From NCBI GenBank assembly GCA_021740045.1, contig JAIPAP010000047.1:1-32659 (forward strand): DNA of 32,659 bases. The letters are read 5' to 3'. Shown here one piece after another: positions 8,119 through 16,950 of this stretch. Source of the stretch: Bacteroidales bacterium (GTDB lineage: Bacteria > Bacteroidota > Bacteroidia > Bacteroidales > JAIPAP01). The position numbers were made by a program, and so were the translations under genes. Position 1 is the stretch's first letter; each line of letters begins with the position of its first letter. Below the pieces are notes generated by a model, which made no database searches, was not told the origin of the DNA, and saw only the letters and a program-made list of their open reading frames with translations.

Positions 8119-9780
8119 ATGAAAAAAGCCATATTACTTTTCACAGGGCTAACTTCCACTCACTTGCTACAAGCGGCAACGGCTGCAACTGAACTCGAGG
8201 GAAGCTTTAAAATAGGTCCTGCTATTATCCTTATTGCTATTTTATTAACCTTTATCCTGGTTGGAATTTATTTCAGGGCAAAAGATACAACCGATTACTA
8301 TGCTGCCGGGAGGGGGATTTCCAAGGTTGGCTCCGGAATGGCTATTGCCTCCAATTGGATGAGCGCCGCCTCGTTTCTGGGCATGGCCGCTTTGATGTAC
8401 GGATATGGATATCATGGCCTTGCCTATGTTGTTGGATGGACGGGCGGTTATGTGCTGCTGCTCATCCTTATGGCCGGGCAGATCAGAAAATACGGTAAAT
8501 ATACGGCAGCCGACTTTATTGGTGACCGCTATTACTCACGGGCTCTGAGGGCGCTAGGCGCGGTTATTGCCATTTTGATCTCCATAGCCTATTGCGTGGG
8601 GCAATTTGGCGGTATCGGTCTTATGTTTAAATGGATCATGGGAATCGATTATGCCCTGGCAGTTATCATCGGGGGTGCAGTGGTTCTCACCTATACCCTG
8701 ATATCCGGTATGTTAGGGGTTACCAAAAATATGCAGATCCAATATGTGATCATTATCATCTCATTTCTTATTCCTTTGTTTATCCTAACCTATAAATTCG
8801 ATTACTTCTGGCTCATTCCCCAAATTGGTTATGGATCGGCCGTAAGTGACATCGTCTCAGGAATTCCCCTGGCCGAAACACAGCAGTTATACAATTCGCT
8901 GGGCCATCATTTTGCCATTGCTCCTTCGCCCGAGTATGCCATGCCCTGGGATACAGCCTCAGGACAATCGTTTTTTCAATGGATCGCCATTGCCTTTTCG
9001 CTTATGATAGGAACGGCCGGGCTACCCCACGTGATCCAACGGTTCTATGTTGTTCCAAAGGCACGTGACGCCCGCTGGTCGGTGGTATGGGGCTTGTTCT
9101 TTATTTGTATCCTCTATTGGAGTGCTCCGGCTTATTCGGCTTTTGGCAAAATTCTATCGGCCAACCCCGAAGTGGGCAAACTGGCTAAAGATGCTATTGT
9201 AGTTTATACCGCCCAGTTGGGCAACGTAAACCCGTTGATTGTAGGTCTCCTTGCAGCAGGCGGTGTATCGGCGGCCTTCTCCACGGTGTCCGGGTTGCTG
9301 GTGGCAGGCTCGTCAGCATTTGCACACGACTTATATGTTAAAAGCTTCAGACCCGATTCTTCACCCCGCCGGCAATTACTCGTTGCGCGTATCGGTACTG
9401 TGATTATGGCCATTATCGTTACCCTGCTGGCATTACCCCAATGGGCACTGATCGGGCAGTTGGTGGCAATTGCCTTTTCACTGGCCGGTTGTACCATCTT
9501 CCCCTTGTTTTTACTGGGAATTTGGTGGAGCGGTTCCAACCGTCAGGGTGCAGTGGCCGGTGTGATAGTGGGCTTGCTCGTTTCGGCGGTGTCACTCACC
9601 TATTCATTGGTTGGTGATTCTCTCCCCTATTACGACTTCGTTAGCTACTGGCTGGGAGCCTGGTATTTTGCATGGATAGGAGCACCCCTGGCGATTATTG
9701 CCAACATCATCGTATCCAAGCTAACCACACCAACACCCCTTGAAATCAGAAAGTTCTTAATCGAAAATGTACATTCTTAA
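8119..9780 (+). CDS. Sodium:solute symporter, ActP/VC_2705-like (SSS family)
   Basis: This 553-residue polytopic inner-membrane protein should import a small organic acid, most likely acetate or a similar short-chain carboxylate, with a sodium ion. It starts with a signal-like segment (MKKAILLFTGLTSTHLLQAA), as ActP proteins do. Family hallmarks include DYYAAGRGISKVGSGMAIAS after the first core helix, NWMSAASFLGMAALMY, then GRYT-like GKYTAADFIGDRYYS, TYTLISGMLGVTKNMQIQYV and GTAGLPHVIQRFY. About 13 membrane segments can be counted. The gene follows the DUF4212-like gene by 86 bp and overlaps the next gene by one base (TAATG), so they are co-translated. Substrate assignment rests on similarity and context only; pyruvate or propionate would also fit. 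Confidence 0.87.
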   Translation: MKKAILLFTGLTSTHLLQAATAATELEGSFKIGPAIILIAILLTFILVGIYFRAKDTTDYYAAGRGISKVGSGMAIASNWMSAASFLGMAALMYGYGYHGLAYVVGWTGGYVLLLILMAGQIRKYGKYTAADFIGDRYYSRALRALGAVIAILISIAYCVGQFGGIGLMFKWIMGIDYALAVIIGGAVVLTYTLISGMLGVTKNMQIQYVIIIISFLIPLFILTYKFDYFWLIPQIGYGSAVSDIVSGIPLAETQQLYNSLGHHFAIAPSPEYAMPWDTASGQSFFQWIAIAFSLMIGTAGLPHVIQRFYVVPKARDARWSVVWGLFFICILYWSAPAYSAFGKILSANPEVGKLAKDAIVVYTAQLGNVNPLIVGLLAAGGVSAAFSTVSGLLVAGSSAFAHDLYVKSFRPDSSPRRQLLVARIGTVIMAIIVTLLALPQWALIGQLVAIAFSLAGCTIFPLFLLGIWWSGSNRQGAVAGVIVGLLVSAVSLTYSLVGDSLPYYDFVSYWLGAWYFAWIGAPLAIIANIIVSKLTTPTPLEIRKFLIENVHS

Positions 9781-10571
9781 TGAATTTATTCCATAACAAA
9801 TCAACAAGGGTGTTCATCCTGGCGATGATTGCCCTTGTTGCTTCAGGTTTTTTTGTATCACATCTGTATTATGACCGGGAAAACAGTGCGATTGATCCCA
9901 GGGTAACCGGTATCAGGAAAGCATACGGGCAATTTGACCGGTATGCCGGCAGTAACGATTTTATCAGGGTCTTCAGGCTGCTGGATTCCATTGAGGGGGC
10001 ATACAACAACATCAAGCATTACCGTAAATCATTTGAGAAGGGCGTTTTGTATAACAACCGGGCGGCCGCCTATCTGACGTTAGCCTTGCATAGAGACAGC
10101 CTTCACCTGCCGGCCGATAATGTGCTTTACCGTATTTATACAAAGGACAGCCTTTTACAACTGGCTAACCACAATGTTGACAAAAGCCTGGAGATATACC
10201 ATAACTGGATAGACCGCTTTGAAAATAAAGATCCGGCCCGGGTCAGAACCATGATACGTAAAGATTTTTTATCGGGCTTAACCGCATATGAAGATCAGGA
10301 ACAAGAAAAATTCCTGGAAAAACGGATTGAGGAAATTACCGACGCCCAATTTGAAACCGCGCGAAGACTGTCGGTCAGTTATACCAACCGCGGTATTATT
10401 CAGCGTCATCAAAAGTTGTATAAGGAGGCAATACGGTCTTATCAAAAAGCGATTGAGCTCTGGGACCGCAACCTGACAGCCGAAAACAACCTAAACATCT
10501 TATTGGGTAAGCCCATCAAAAAACGAAATTTCATTCAAAAAATGTTTCCACCAAAAAAAGATAAAAAATAA
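9780..10571 (+). CDS. Membrane-anchored TPR-like protein of the symporter operon
   Basis: The 263-residue protein has one N-terminal membrane anchor (about residues 10-30) and an otherwise soluble, helical body that should face the periplasm. The segment around residues 196-245 (SYTNRGIIQRHQKLYKEAIR and QKAIELWDRNL) reads as at least one good tetratricopeptide repeat. A second helical pair may lie around 75-135. The C-terminus is very basic. The ATG overlaps the symporter stop codon (TAATG), which implies translational coupling, and the porin-like gene follows after 11 bp. I do not recognise a specific family. A scaffold or adaptor linking inner-membrane symporter and outer-membrane barrel is a guess from position and topology. 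Confidence 0.75.
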   Translation: MNLFHNKSTRVFILAMIALVASGFFVSHLYYDRENSAIDPRVTGIRKAYGQFDRYAGSNDFIRVFRLLDSIEGAYNNIKHYRKSFEKGVLYNNRAAAYLTLALHRDSLHLPADNVLYRIYTKDSLLQLANHNVDKSLEIYHNWIDRFENKDPARVRTMIRKDFLSGLTAYEDQEQEKFLEKRIEEITDAQFETARRLSVSYTNRGIIQRHQKLYKEAIRSYQKAIELWDRNLTAENNLNILLGKPIKKRNFIQKMFPPKKDKK

Positions 10572-10582
10572 AACATGGGATT

Positions 10583-11839
10583 ATGAGAAAACTGATTTTA
10601 GTACAACTCGGATTGATCATTTCGTGTAGTCTTTTCGCACAGGATAAAGCCCCTGACTTTGGGATTAAATTCAGCGGCTTTGTAAAAAATGATTTTTTCT
10701 ATGACACCCGGCAAACGGTAAATGCACGGGAAGGGCACTTTTTGCTCTGGCCGGCAGCGGAGTCGTTGGATAAAAACGGAGATGATATTAATGCAGAAGC
10801 CAGTTTTAACTTTTTATCCATCCAATCGAGGCTAACCGGAAAAATTACCGGTCCCGATGCTTTTGGCGCCAAAACATCCGGGGTGATCGAGGGAGCCTTT
10901 TTCGGTCATACCAATCCAGATATTAACGGCTTTAGGCTGCGGCATGCATTTGTTAAATTAAAGTGGGAAAAATCGGAATTACTTATGGGGCAATACTGGC
11001 ATCCGATGTTTGTTCCGGCCTGTTTCCCGGGCGTGGTATCATTCAATACCGGTTCGGGCATTCAGCCTTTTTCACGCAATCCACAAATTCGATTCACACA
11101 GCACTTCGGCAACTGGAAACTCTTTGGCGTGGCCTTTTCCGAACGCGATTTCGCCAGCCGCTGGACCGATCCCACCGGGAATACGATGGTAAGCAGTCAG
11201 TTTATAAGAAATGCCGGGATGCCATCCTTGCATGCGCAACTGCAATATACCAATAAAAATGAGGATGGCACCGGATTTACAGCCGGTGCGGGGGTGGGAT
11301 ACCTGGCTATACAACCCCGGCTGGTAACGGATTCGAACCTGGTAACGGATAAACTGGTTAGCGGGATTTCGGCCCTGGCCTATGCCAAATGGACAACCAG
11401 CCCCGTAACGGTTAAACTGGAAGCAGTTTATGGTGAGAATATGGCTAATGTACTGTTTTTTGGAGGCTATGCAGTTTCCGATATCAATGTGGCCACCAAC
11501 GAATACGAGTATACGCCCTTTTCCAACCTGGCGTTCTGGACCGATATACATACCAATGGAAAAAAGGTTCAGGTGGGCTTGTTTGCCGGCATGAATATGA
11601 ACAACGGCACTGCCAATCCCATTGTTGGCCAGGTTTACGGACTGGCGCCCAATATTTCCGGCGTAACCCGGGTAAGCCCCAGGATTATGTTTAACTCAGG
11701 TAAATTCAGGTTCTCAACCGAATTTGAATATACATCAGCAGAATATGGCGATGGTACTTATGATTCGGATGGTATACCCCAAAACACCTATACCGTCGAT
11801 AACATCAGGGTGCTTTTGGCCACATATTATTTCTTTTAA
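10583..11839 (+). CDS. Porin-like outer-membrane beta-barrel protein
   Basis: The 418-residue protein has a signal peptide ending in SLFAQ (about residue 20). The rest has alternating, aromatic- and glycine-rich strands typical of a beta-barrel, and it ends in LLATYYFF with a C-terminal phenylalanine, as outer-membrane barrels do. Segments such as DFGIKFSGFVKNDFFYDTRQ and LMGQYWHPMFVP resemble DcaP-like or related porins. It probably lets the substrate of the upstream symporter cross the outer membrane. It is the fourth gene of the operon, 11 bp after the TPR gene, and a hairpin terminator follows the stop codon by about 20 bp. The exact porin family was not established. Confidence 0.78.
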   Translation: MRKLILVQLGLIISCSLFAQDKAPDFGIKFSGFVKNDFFYDTRQTVNAREGHFLLWPAAESLDKNGDDINAEASFNFLSIQSRLTGKITGPDAFGAKTSGVIEGAFFGHTNPDINGFRLRHAFVKLKWEKSELLMGQYWHPMFVPACFPGVVSFNTGSGIQPFSRNPQIRFTQHFGNWKLFGVAFSERDFASRWTDPTGNTMVSSQFIRNAGMPSLHAQLQYTNKNEDGTGFTAGAGVGYLAIQPRLVTDSNLVTDKLVSGISALAYAKWTTSPVTVKLEAVYGENMANVLFFGGYAVSDINVATNEYEYTPFSNLAFWTDIHTNGKKVQVGLFAGMNMNNGTANPIVGQVYGLAPNISGVTRVSPRIMFNSGKFRFSTEFEYTSAEYGDGTYDSDGIPQNTYTVDNIRVLLATYYFF

Positions 11840-11859
11840 AAATCATAATTATCAAATAA

Positions 11860-11896
11860 TGCCGGCTTCGCATGATTGCAGGCCGGCACATTTTTT
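11860..11896 (+). terminator. Rho-independent terminator after the porin gene
   Basis: TGCCGGC (11860-11866) can pair with GCCGGCA (11882-11888) around a 15-nt loop, followed by a run of six T (11891-11896). It separates the symporter/porin genes from the phosphoesterase gene, or acts as a partial attenuator between them. It covers the upstream alternative start of the next gene at 11872. Confidence 0.65.
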
Positions 11897-11901
11897 CACC
11901 C

Positions 11902-12648
11902 ATGCGAATTGCCGTAATATCCGACATACACGAAGACATAGTGAGCCTCCAACTGGCTTTGAAGAAGATCGACAAAGCCGGATGCGATGAGGTGGTTTGC
12001 CTTGGTGATATTGCGGGGTTCAGCATTGCACATTACAATTATCACCATCATCGCAATGGTCATGAATGCATGAAATTGCTGCGCAAGCATTGCAAGATTA
12101 TCATTCCTGGAAATCACGATCTGGCGGCGGTTAAACGAATCCCTTCCGTTACACGCCATTTCCAGTTCCCTGATGATTGGCATGATATGGCCTATGTTGA
12201 AAAGAAATTCCTGGCCGAAGGAAAAGTATGGTTACATGAGGAAAATGAGTTGCAGCCCTTGTTTTCAAAGAAAGATATCGATTTTATCAACACTTTGCCC
12301 GAATACCGGATAATGACTGTTGATGATCACCATATATTGTTTTCGCATTACCTTTATCCGAACATTACGGGAATGGAGATACATTTTGTGGAAACCCCGG
12401 AAGCCATGCAGGCTCATTTTGATTTTATGGAACAACAGCAATGCACCATCAGTTTTACCGGCCATGCTCATCAACCGGGAATATTTATGGCCAGCCGCGG
12501 GAAAATAATCAAACCAGGATTTGGAAAGAAAAAAATAACAGCGAATCCTATTTGCATTGCTAGCCCTGCTATTGCAAACGGAAGAAATAGCAATGGATTT
12601 CTTATCTTTGACAGTGAAAAGCAACAAGTGGATTTTAAACGCTTATAG
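11902..12648 (+). CDS. Calcineurin-like metallophosphoesterase
   Basis: The protein is a cytoplasmic two-metal phosphoesterase of the YfcE/MJ0936-like group, with no signal peptide. Counting from the chosen start, metal ligands are D8 and H10 (SDIHED), D36 (LGDIAGF), N71 with catalytic H72 (PGNHDL), H149 (FSHYLYP) and the pair H188/H190 (TGHAHQPG); all five family motifs are present. An ATG 30 bp upstream (11872) is in frame, but it lies inside the terminator hairpin and adds ten residues ahead of the beta-1 strand, so 11902 is preferred. The gene sits 17 bp before the DUF294 sensor gene, suggesting that the two are co-expressed. It could hydrolyse a cyclic nucleotide or another phosphodiester; the substrate is unknown. 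Confidence 0.88.
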   Translation: MRIAVISDIHEDIVSLQLALKKIDKAGCDEVVCLGDIAGFSIAHYNYHHHRNGHECMKLLRKHCKIIIPGNHDLAAVKRIPSVTRHFQFPDDWHDMAYVEKKFLAEGKVWLHEENELQPLFSKKDIDFINTLPEYRIMTVDDHHILFSHYLYPNITGMEIHFVETPEAMQAHFDFMEQQQCTISFTGHAHQPGIFMASRGKIIKPGFGKKKITANPICIASPAIANGRNSNGFLIFDSEKQQVDFKRL

Positions 12649-12665
12649 CATTTTATTTTGAAATA

Positions 12666-15167
12666 ATGATGAACACAAAAATCTTCCGTAAATTCTTTAT
12701 GAGTATAGTCCTGCCTTCTATACTCACCATTGTTTTGTTCATCATTTCAATTTACCTGATCATTATTCCGGTTTTTGAAAAAAACCTGATGGATAGTAAA
12801 AAGGAAATGCTCAGTGAACTGACCAACACGGCCTGGAGCCTAATTGAGGAATACCACCGGGATTATGTCGATTCGGTTTACACCCTTAAAGAAGCAAAGC
12901 AATTGGCAGCCTCCAGGATAGAACTTATGCGGTATGGCGAAAACGGGAAAGACTATTTTTGGATCACCAATATGCATCCCCGTATGATCATGCATCCTTA
13001 TCGTCCTGAGCTTAACGGTGAGGACCTTACGGATTACACCGACCCGGAGGGCACTCGCCTGTTTGTTAAGGCCGTAAACAAGGTTAAAGAAAAAGGCAAA
13101 GGCTTTATTAACTACATGTGGCAATGGAAAGACGATTCAACACGCATTGTTCCCAAACTTTCCTATGTTAAAGGTTTTCCTGAATGGAACTGGATCGTGG
13201 GCACCGGAATTTACCTGGATGATGTACAACAGGAATTGCGGGCACTGCGCGGCCGCCTGCTGCGAATTTCATCGGTGATCACCTTGGTGATTGCTGCTTT
13301 GCTGTTTCTTATAGTGAAACAAAGCCTGCGAATTGACAAAAGACGCAATGAAGCTGAGAAAAGCCTCAAGGCATCCAGGGAAAAGTACCGCTCCCTGGTG
13401 GAAGCATCAACCGAAGGGACCTTAATGTTGCATAATGATGAGATTATTTTCTCCAACCAGAAATTCAATTATATGGCGGGTTGCAGCGGGCCAGACATTA
13501 AGCAAAAAGCCATTGGCGAATTATTCGACATCGATTGGCAAGAGGTGAAAAACAAGTTAAACGACTCGGGCATCTCGGTTTCGGTAGATACTGTGATCAA
13601 ATGCAACCTCCGGGAAAAGCCGGAGGTGGTTTTATCAGTCTCGAAGGTGAAACTTGGCGGAGAAGACAATTATGTGATTGTTTGTAAAGAAATGCCCCGC
13701 CACGTGAAACTGATACGTGAAACCGAGCACCTTGCCAGTGAATTGCAAACCTCCCTCCTGCTGATGAACCAACCGGTTCGTAATTATATCCAGGATATTC
13801 TTACCTGCAAAATGACCGATACCGTAGGTGAAGTAGCTAAATTGATGACCCGTAAGAACAAGAATGTGATTTTTGTTATGCTGGGTAAGGCATTGGTTGG
13901 TGTAGTAAATGACAGTGACCTTAAGAAAAGGGTTTTATCGCAGGGACTCGCCTCCGGCACCCCGGTTATGGAGATCATGTCGGCCCCGGTAAACACTGTT
14001 ACTGATACAACGTTGATCTATGAAGCAGCCCTGTTTTTTAATAATAAAAATATTTCCCACCTGGCCGTAAAAAATGCTACAGGTGAAATTATTGGCATCA
14101 TTGGCAAGGACGATATGCTTAACATGCAGCATAATGCATTGAGTTTCGTGGTAAAGGAAATTGAACAGGCAGAAGATATTTCGGGTATTAAGCGGGTTCA
14201 CGGACGAATTCCGGTTATTGTTCAATCGCTGCTCGACAGCGGTGCCCATACCTGGAATATCACCCGCATTGTCACCTCGCTTACCGATGCCATAACCAAT
14301 CGCGTGATCGAGCTGACCCTTGAAGAGATCGGAAAACCGCCTTGTGATTTCGCCTTTATTGTAATGGGCAGCGAGGGTCGCAAAGAGCAAAGCCTTGCCA
14401 CCGACCAGGATAACGGGATTATCCTTGCAGATCATACTGGGGGTGATGAAGAAAAGCGCAATGACTATTTTGAAAATCTCTCTAAACGCATCAATAAACA
14501 CCTTGATGACATTGGCATTCAATATTGCAAGGGCGATGTAATGGCACAAAACCCTAAATGGCGGCAAAAGCTTGGGGTGTGGAAACAATACTTTTCCGAT
14601 TGGATCAACGATGGTAATCCGCAAAGCCTGCTGGAAGTCAACATTTTCTTCGATTTCAGGTATATCTACGGGAATTCCGATTTGGTGGATGAATTAAGAG
14701 AGCATGTAAATTCCAGGTCGAAAGGCAAAGCAGTGTTCCTGCAGCATCTGGCCCAGAATGTGATAAAGATCAAATTACCCGGCATGCAAGGTGGTATCCT
14801 TGGTAGTAGCCCGGATGAAGATAGCTTCGACATTAAAAAGGTGATCATGCCCATAAGCGGTTTTGCCCGTATTTATGCCCTTCAGCATCAATTAACTGAG
14901 ACCAATACCCTGGAGCGACTGCATACGCTGAAGGAAATGGCGGTTTTGAACACATCGCTTTATGAGGAACTGGTACAGGCCTATGATCATCTGATGGCTC
15001 AGCGGTTTAAGGCACAAACGGCAAAAATTTCATCCAATGAGCCGGTGAATAATGAAATTGATATTAATAAACTCACCGAACTTGAAATATCCATCCTGAA
15101 AAAGATCTTTTCTCAAATCTCCGACATCCAAACCAAGCTGAGTTTTGATTTTAAAGGGACGGCGTAA
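12666..15167 (+). CDS. Membrane Cache-PAS-CBS-DUF294 signalling protein (putative nucleotidyltransferase)
   Basis: This 833-residue protein has a transmembrane helix at about 12-35, a periplasmic single Cache domain at about 40-195 (YGENGKDYFWITN, HPYRPELNGEDLTDYTDPEG, SYVKGFPEWNWIVGTGIY), and a second helix at about 200-218. The cytoplasmic part has a PAS-like domain (about 235-350), a CBS pair (about 375-490) and a DUF294 nucleotidyltransferase-like domain. The last has the GlnD-type signature GSEGRKEQSLATDQDN (568-583) with the metal-binding aspartates at 580 and 582. A helical DUF294 C-terminal region ends the protein. CBS-DUF294 proteins are known neighbours of ActP-type symporters, but here the module is joined to an extracellular small-molecule sensor. 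The inferred role is sensing a carboxylate and modifying a target protein by nucleotidyl transfer. ATG at 12669 is an alternative start. Confidence 0.85.
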   Translation: MMNTKIFRKFFMSIVLPSILTIVLFIISIYLIIIPVFEKNLMDSKKEMLSELTNTAWSLIEEYHRDYVDSVYTLKEAKQLAASRIELMRYGENGKDYFWITNMHPRMIMHPYRPELNGEDLTDYTDPEGTRLFVKAVNKVKEKGKGFINYMWQWKDDSTRIVPKLSYVKGFPEWNWIVGTGIYLDDVQQELRALRGRLLRISSVITLVIAALLFLIVKQSLRIDKRRNEAEKSLKASREKYRSLVEASTEGTLMLHNDEIIFSNQKFNYMAGCSGPDIKQKAIGELFDIDWQEVKNKLNDSGISVSVDTVIKCNLREKPEVVLSVSKVKLGGEDNYVIVCKEMPRHVKLIRETEHLASELQTSLLLMNQPVRNYIQDILTCKMTDTVGEVAKLMTRKNKNVIFVMLGKALVGVVNDSDLKKRVLSQGLASGTPVMEIMSAPVNTVTDTTLIYEAALFFNNKNISHLAVKNATGEIIGIIGKDDMLNMQHNALSFVVKEIEQAEDISGIKRVHGRIPVIVQSLLDSGAHTWNITRIVTSLTDAITNRVIELTLEEIGKPPCDFAFIVMGSEGRKEQSLATDQDNGIILADHTGGDEEKRNDYFENLSKRINKHLDDIGIQYCKGDVMAQNPKWRQKLGVWKQYFSDWINDGNPQSLLEVNIFFDFRYIYGNSDLVDELREHVNSRSKGKAVFLQHLAQNVIKIKLPGMQGGILGSSPDEDSFDIKKVIMPISGFARIYALQHQLTETNTLERLHTLKEMAVLNTSLYEELVQAYDHLMAQRFKAQTAKISSNEPVNNEIDINKLTELEISILKKIFSQISDIQTKLSFDFKGTA

Positions 15168-15498
15168 TAAATATGCTCCCGGGCATTGATTAGCGGTTTC
15201 ACTCGCATTATCCTCAATGCATGACGCTAGCATGTTTCACCGGCAAATGCTATTTTCCGGTAAGTTTAATATTTCAATATAAAATCATATCACAGAAAAT
15301 TTAACAATGGACTTCCAGATGATTGTATTTTTTAAAATAATTTCACCACCTTGCTCAAAGCAATCGCTTATCAGCATAACAGGCCTAAAAAGCCAAGCGG
15401 GTGAAAGGACAGGGAAATAAGCGGGTTGAAGCGTTGATCGAAAACAATATTTCTGCCGGTATGACGTATTTTATTACTGACAAACAAAAACAATATTC
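15168..15498. other. Spacer without a recognisable gene
   Basis: These 331 bp lie between two plus-strand genes. A 5-bp stem (ACCGG at 15239-15243 with CCGGT at 15257-15261) is too weak and lacks a proper T-tract to be called a terminator. No clear TAnnTTTG promoter box was found before the lipoprotein gene. The overlapping minus-strand ORFs are shadows. Confidence 0.4.
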
Positions 15499-16950
15499 AT
15501 GAATAGCCGGTTTTCTCTGCCTGTTACAAGTGCCTTGGTCATTATCATTCTTGCAATTGCAATAAGCTTTTCTTCTTGCCGTAAGGATGAGGTCATCAAT
15601 ACCAACCCTTCGGTGAAACTGGAATTTTCGACCGATACGGTATTCTTTGATACGGTGTTTACCACCATAGGCACGGTTACCAAGCAATTGCATGTGTATA
15701 ACCCTTCGGATGAAAAGGTGCGTGTTTCCAACATCAGTATTGCACGGGGTACTACTTCGCCCTTTAGCATTAATGTCGACGGTGAGCCGGCTAGTTCCGT
15801 CAACGATATTGAGATACCGGGCAACGACAGCATTTTTGTTTTTGTGCGTGCCACCATCGACCCCACCAATAAAAACAGTCCCCTTATCGAAACCGATTCC
15901 ATTATGTTCGAGACCAATGGCAACCTGCAGGATGTGGACCTGGTAGCCTGGGGACAGGATGCTTATTTTTACCGCAATGCCATACTGGGAAGCGATTACG
16001 TGCTGAGCAATGATAAGCCTCATGTGATCTATGGCTTCTTTGCCGATACCACCGGATACAACTTAACGGTAGAAGCCGGAGCCCGGGTGCATTTTCATAA
16101 AAATGCCTTTTTGTACATCAGCAAAGGCACACTAAAGGTGAATGGCACCATCAACGATTCGGTGGTCTTTTCCGGCGACCGGCTGGATATGGCCTACCGC
16201 AATGTGCCCGGACAATGGCGGGGGATCATTCTTACGGTAGGTAGCAAGGAAAACGAGATCAATTATGCCAATATCCGCAATGCCGATGTGGCCATACAGG
16301 TAGACACACTGGGTGATTCAGGGCAGCCCACGCTTACCCTGAACAATACCGTTATTGAAAATGCCCGTGGAATCGGGCTGCTGGCACAGGGGTCTTATGT
16401 ACAAGCCACCAACTCCGTTTTCCGCAATTGCGGCTATTATGCCATTTCGCTTTCCATAGGCGGTGAATATGACTTCAGGCATTGTACGGTGAGTAATTTC
16501 TGGGGCTATAATGCCCGTCAAACACCTTCGGTGCTGTTAAATAATTATTATGAAGATACGGCGGGTACCATCCATACCCGCGCCCTGGAAAAAGCTTATT
16601 TTGGTAATTGTACCGTCATCGGCAGCCATGATGAAGAAATTTTGCTGGACAAATCGGAACAAGGCGGGGTGTTTAATTACACCTTTGAGAATTGCCTGCT
16701 GCAAACCCAGCAAAACCTTTCGGATGATCCCTATATCAACTCCTTTAAACCGGAAGAATCCTACAGTGCACTACCCATGGACACCGTCCTTCCCGTTGCC
16801 CGCAATGCCGGCAGCATGGAAGTGATCAATTCAGCGCCTGTAAATCCCAAATATATCATTGAGCAAGATATTCGCGGCAACAGCCGCATCAATGACGAAG
16901 GCCCGGACGTAGGCGCCTATGAATTTGTTGGCGAAGAAGGCGGAGAGTGA
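15499..16950 (+). CDS. Lipoprotein with right-handed beta-helix domain
   Basis: The 483-residue protein has a lipoprotein signal ending ISFSSC, with the lipidated cysteine at residue 27. It is followed by RKDEV, a lysine-acidic pattern like the surface-export signal described for some Bacteroidota lipoproteins, so a cell-surface location is possible. Residues about 40-155 look like a beta-sandwich (repeated FSTDTVFFDTVF-type strands, a pattern also seen in DUF1573-like domains). Residues about 175-400 form short repeated strands (GTLKVNGTINDSVVFSG, NVPGQWRGIIL, NNTVIENARGIGLLAQG) typical of a parallel beta-helix, a fold of polysaccharide-binding proteins and lyases. The C-terminus ends DIRGNSRINDEGPDVGAYEF, a sequence common at the end of such proteins. 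No catalytic residues are recognised. Confidence 0.82.
   Translation: MNSRFSLPVTSALVIIILAIAISFSSCRKDEVINTNPSVKLEFSTDTVFFDTVFTTIGTVTKQLHVYNPSDEKVRVSNISIARGTTSPFSINVDGEPASSVNDIEIPGNDSIFVFVRATIDPTNKNSPLIETDSIMFETNGNLQDVDLVAWGQDAYFYRNAILGSDYVLSNDKPHVIYGFFADTTGYNLTVEAGARVHFHKNAFLYISKGTLKVNGTINDSVVFSGDRLDMAYRNVPGQWRGIILTVGSKENEINYANIRNADVAIQVDTLGDSGQPTLTLNNTVIENARGIGLLAQGSYVQATNSVFRNCGYYAISLSIGGEYDFRHCTVSNFWGYNARQTPSVLLNNYYEDTAGTIHTRALEKAYFGNCTVIGSHDEEILLDKSEQGGVFNYTFENCLLQTQQNLSDDPYINSFKPEESYSALPMDTVLPVARNAGSMEVINSAPVNPKYIIEQDIRGNSRINDEGPDVGAYEFVGEEGGE

Noticed and set aside
13935-14624. 229-codon minus-strand ORF within the DUF294 gene
   Set aside because: It overlaps the conserved nucleotidyltransferase motif on the other strand and shows no protein features of its own.
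15385-16023. 212-codon minus-strand ORF at the beta-helix lipoprotein start
   Set aside because: It is antisense to a clear signal peptide and lipobox and has no family features.
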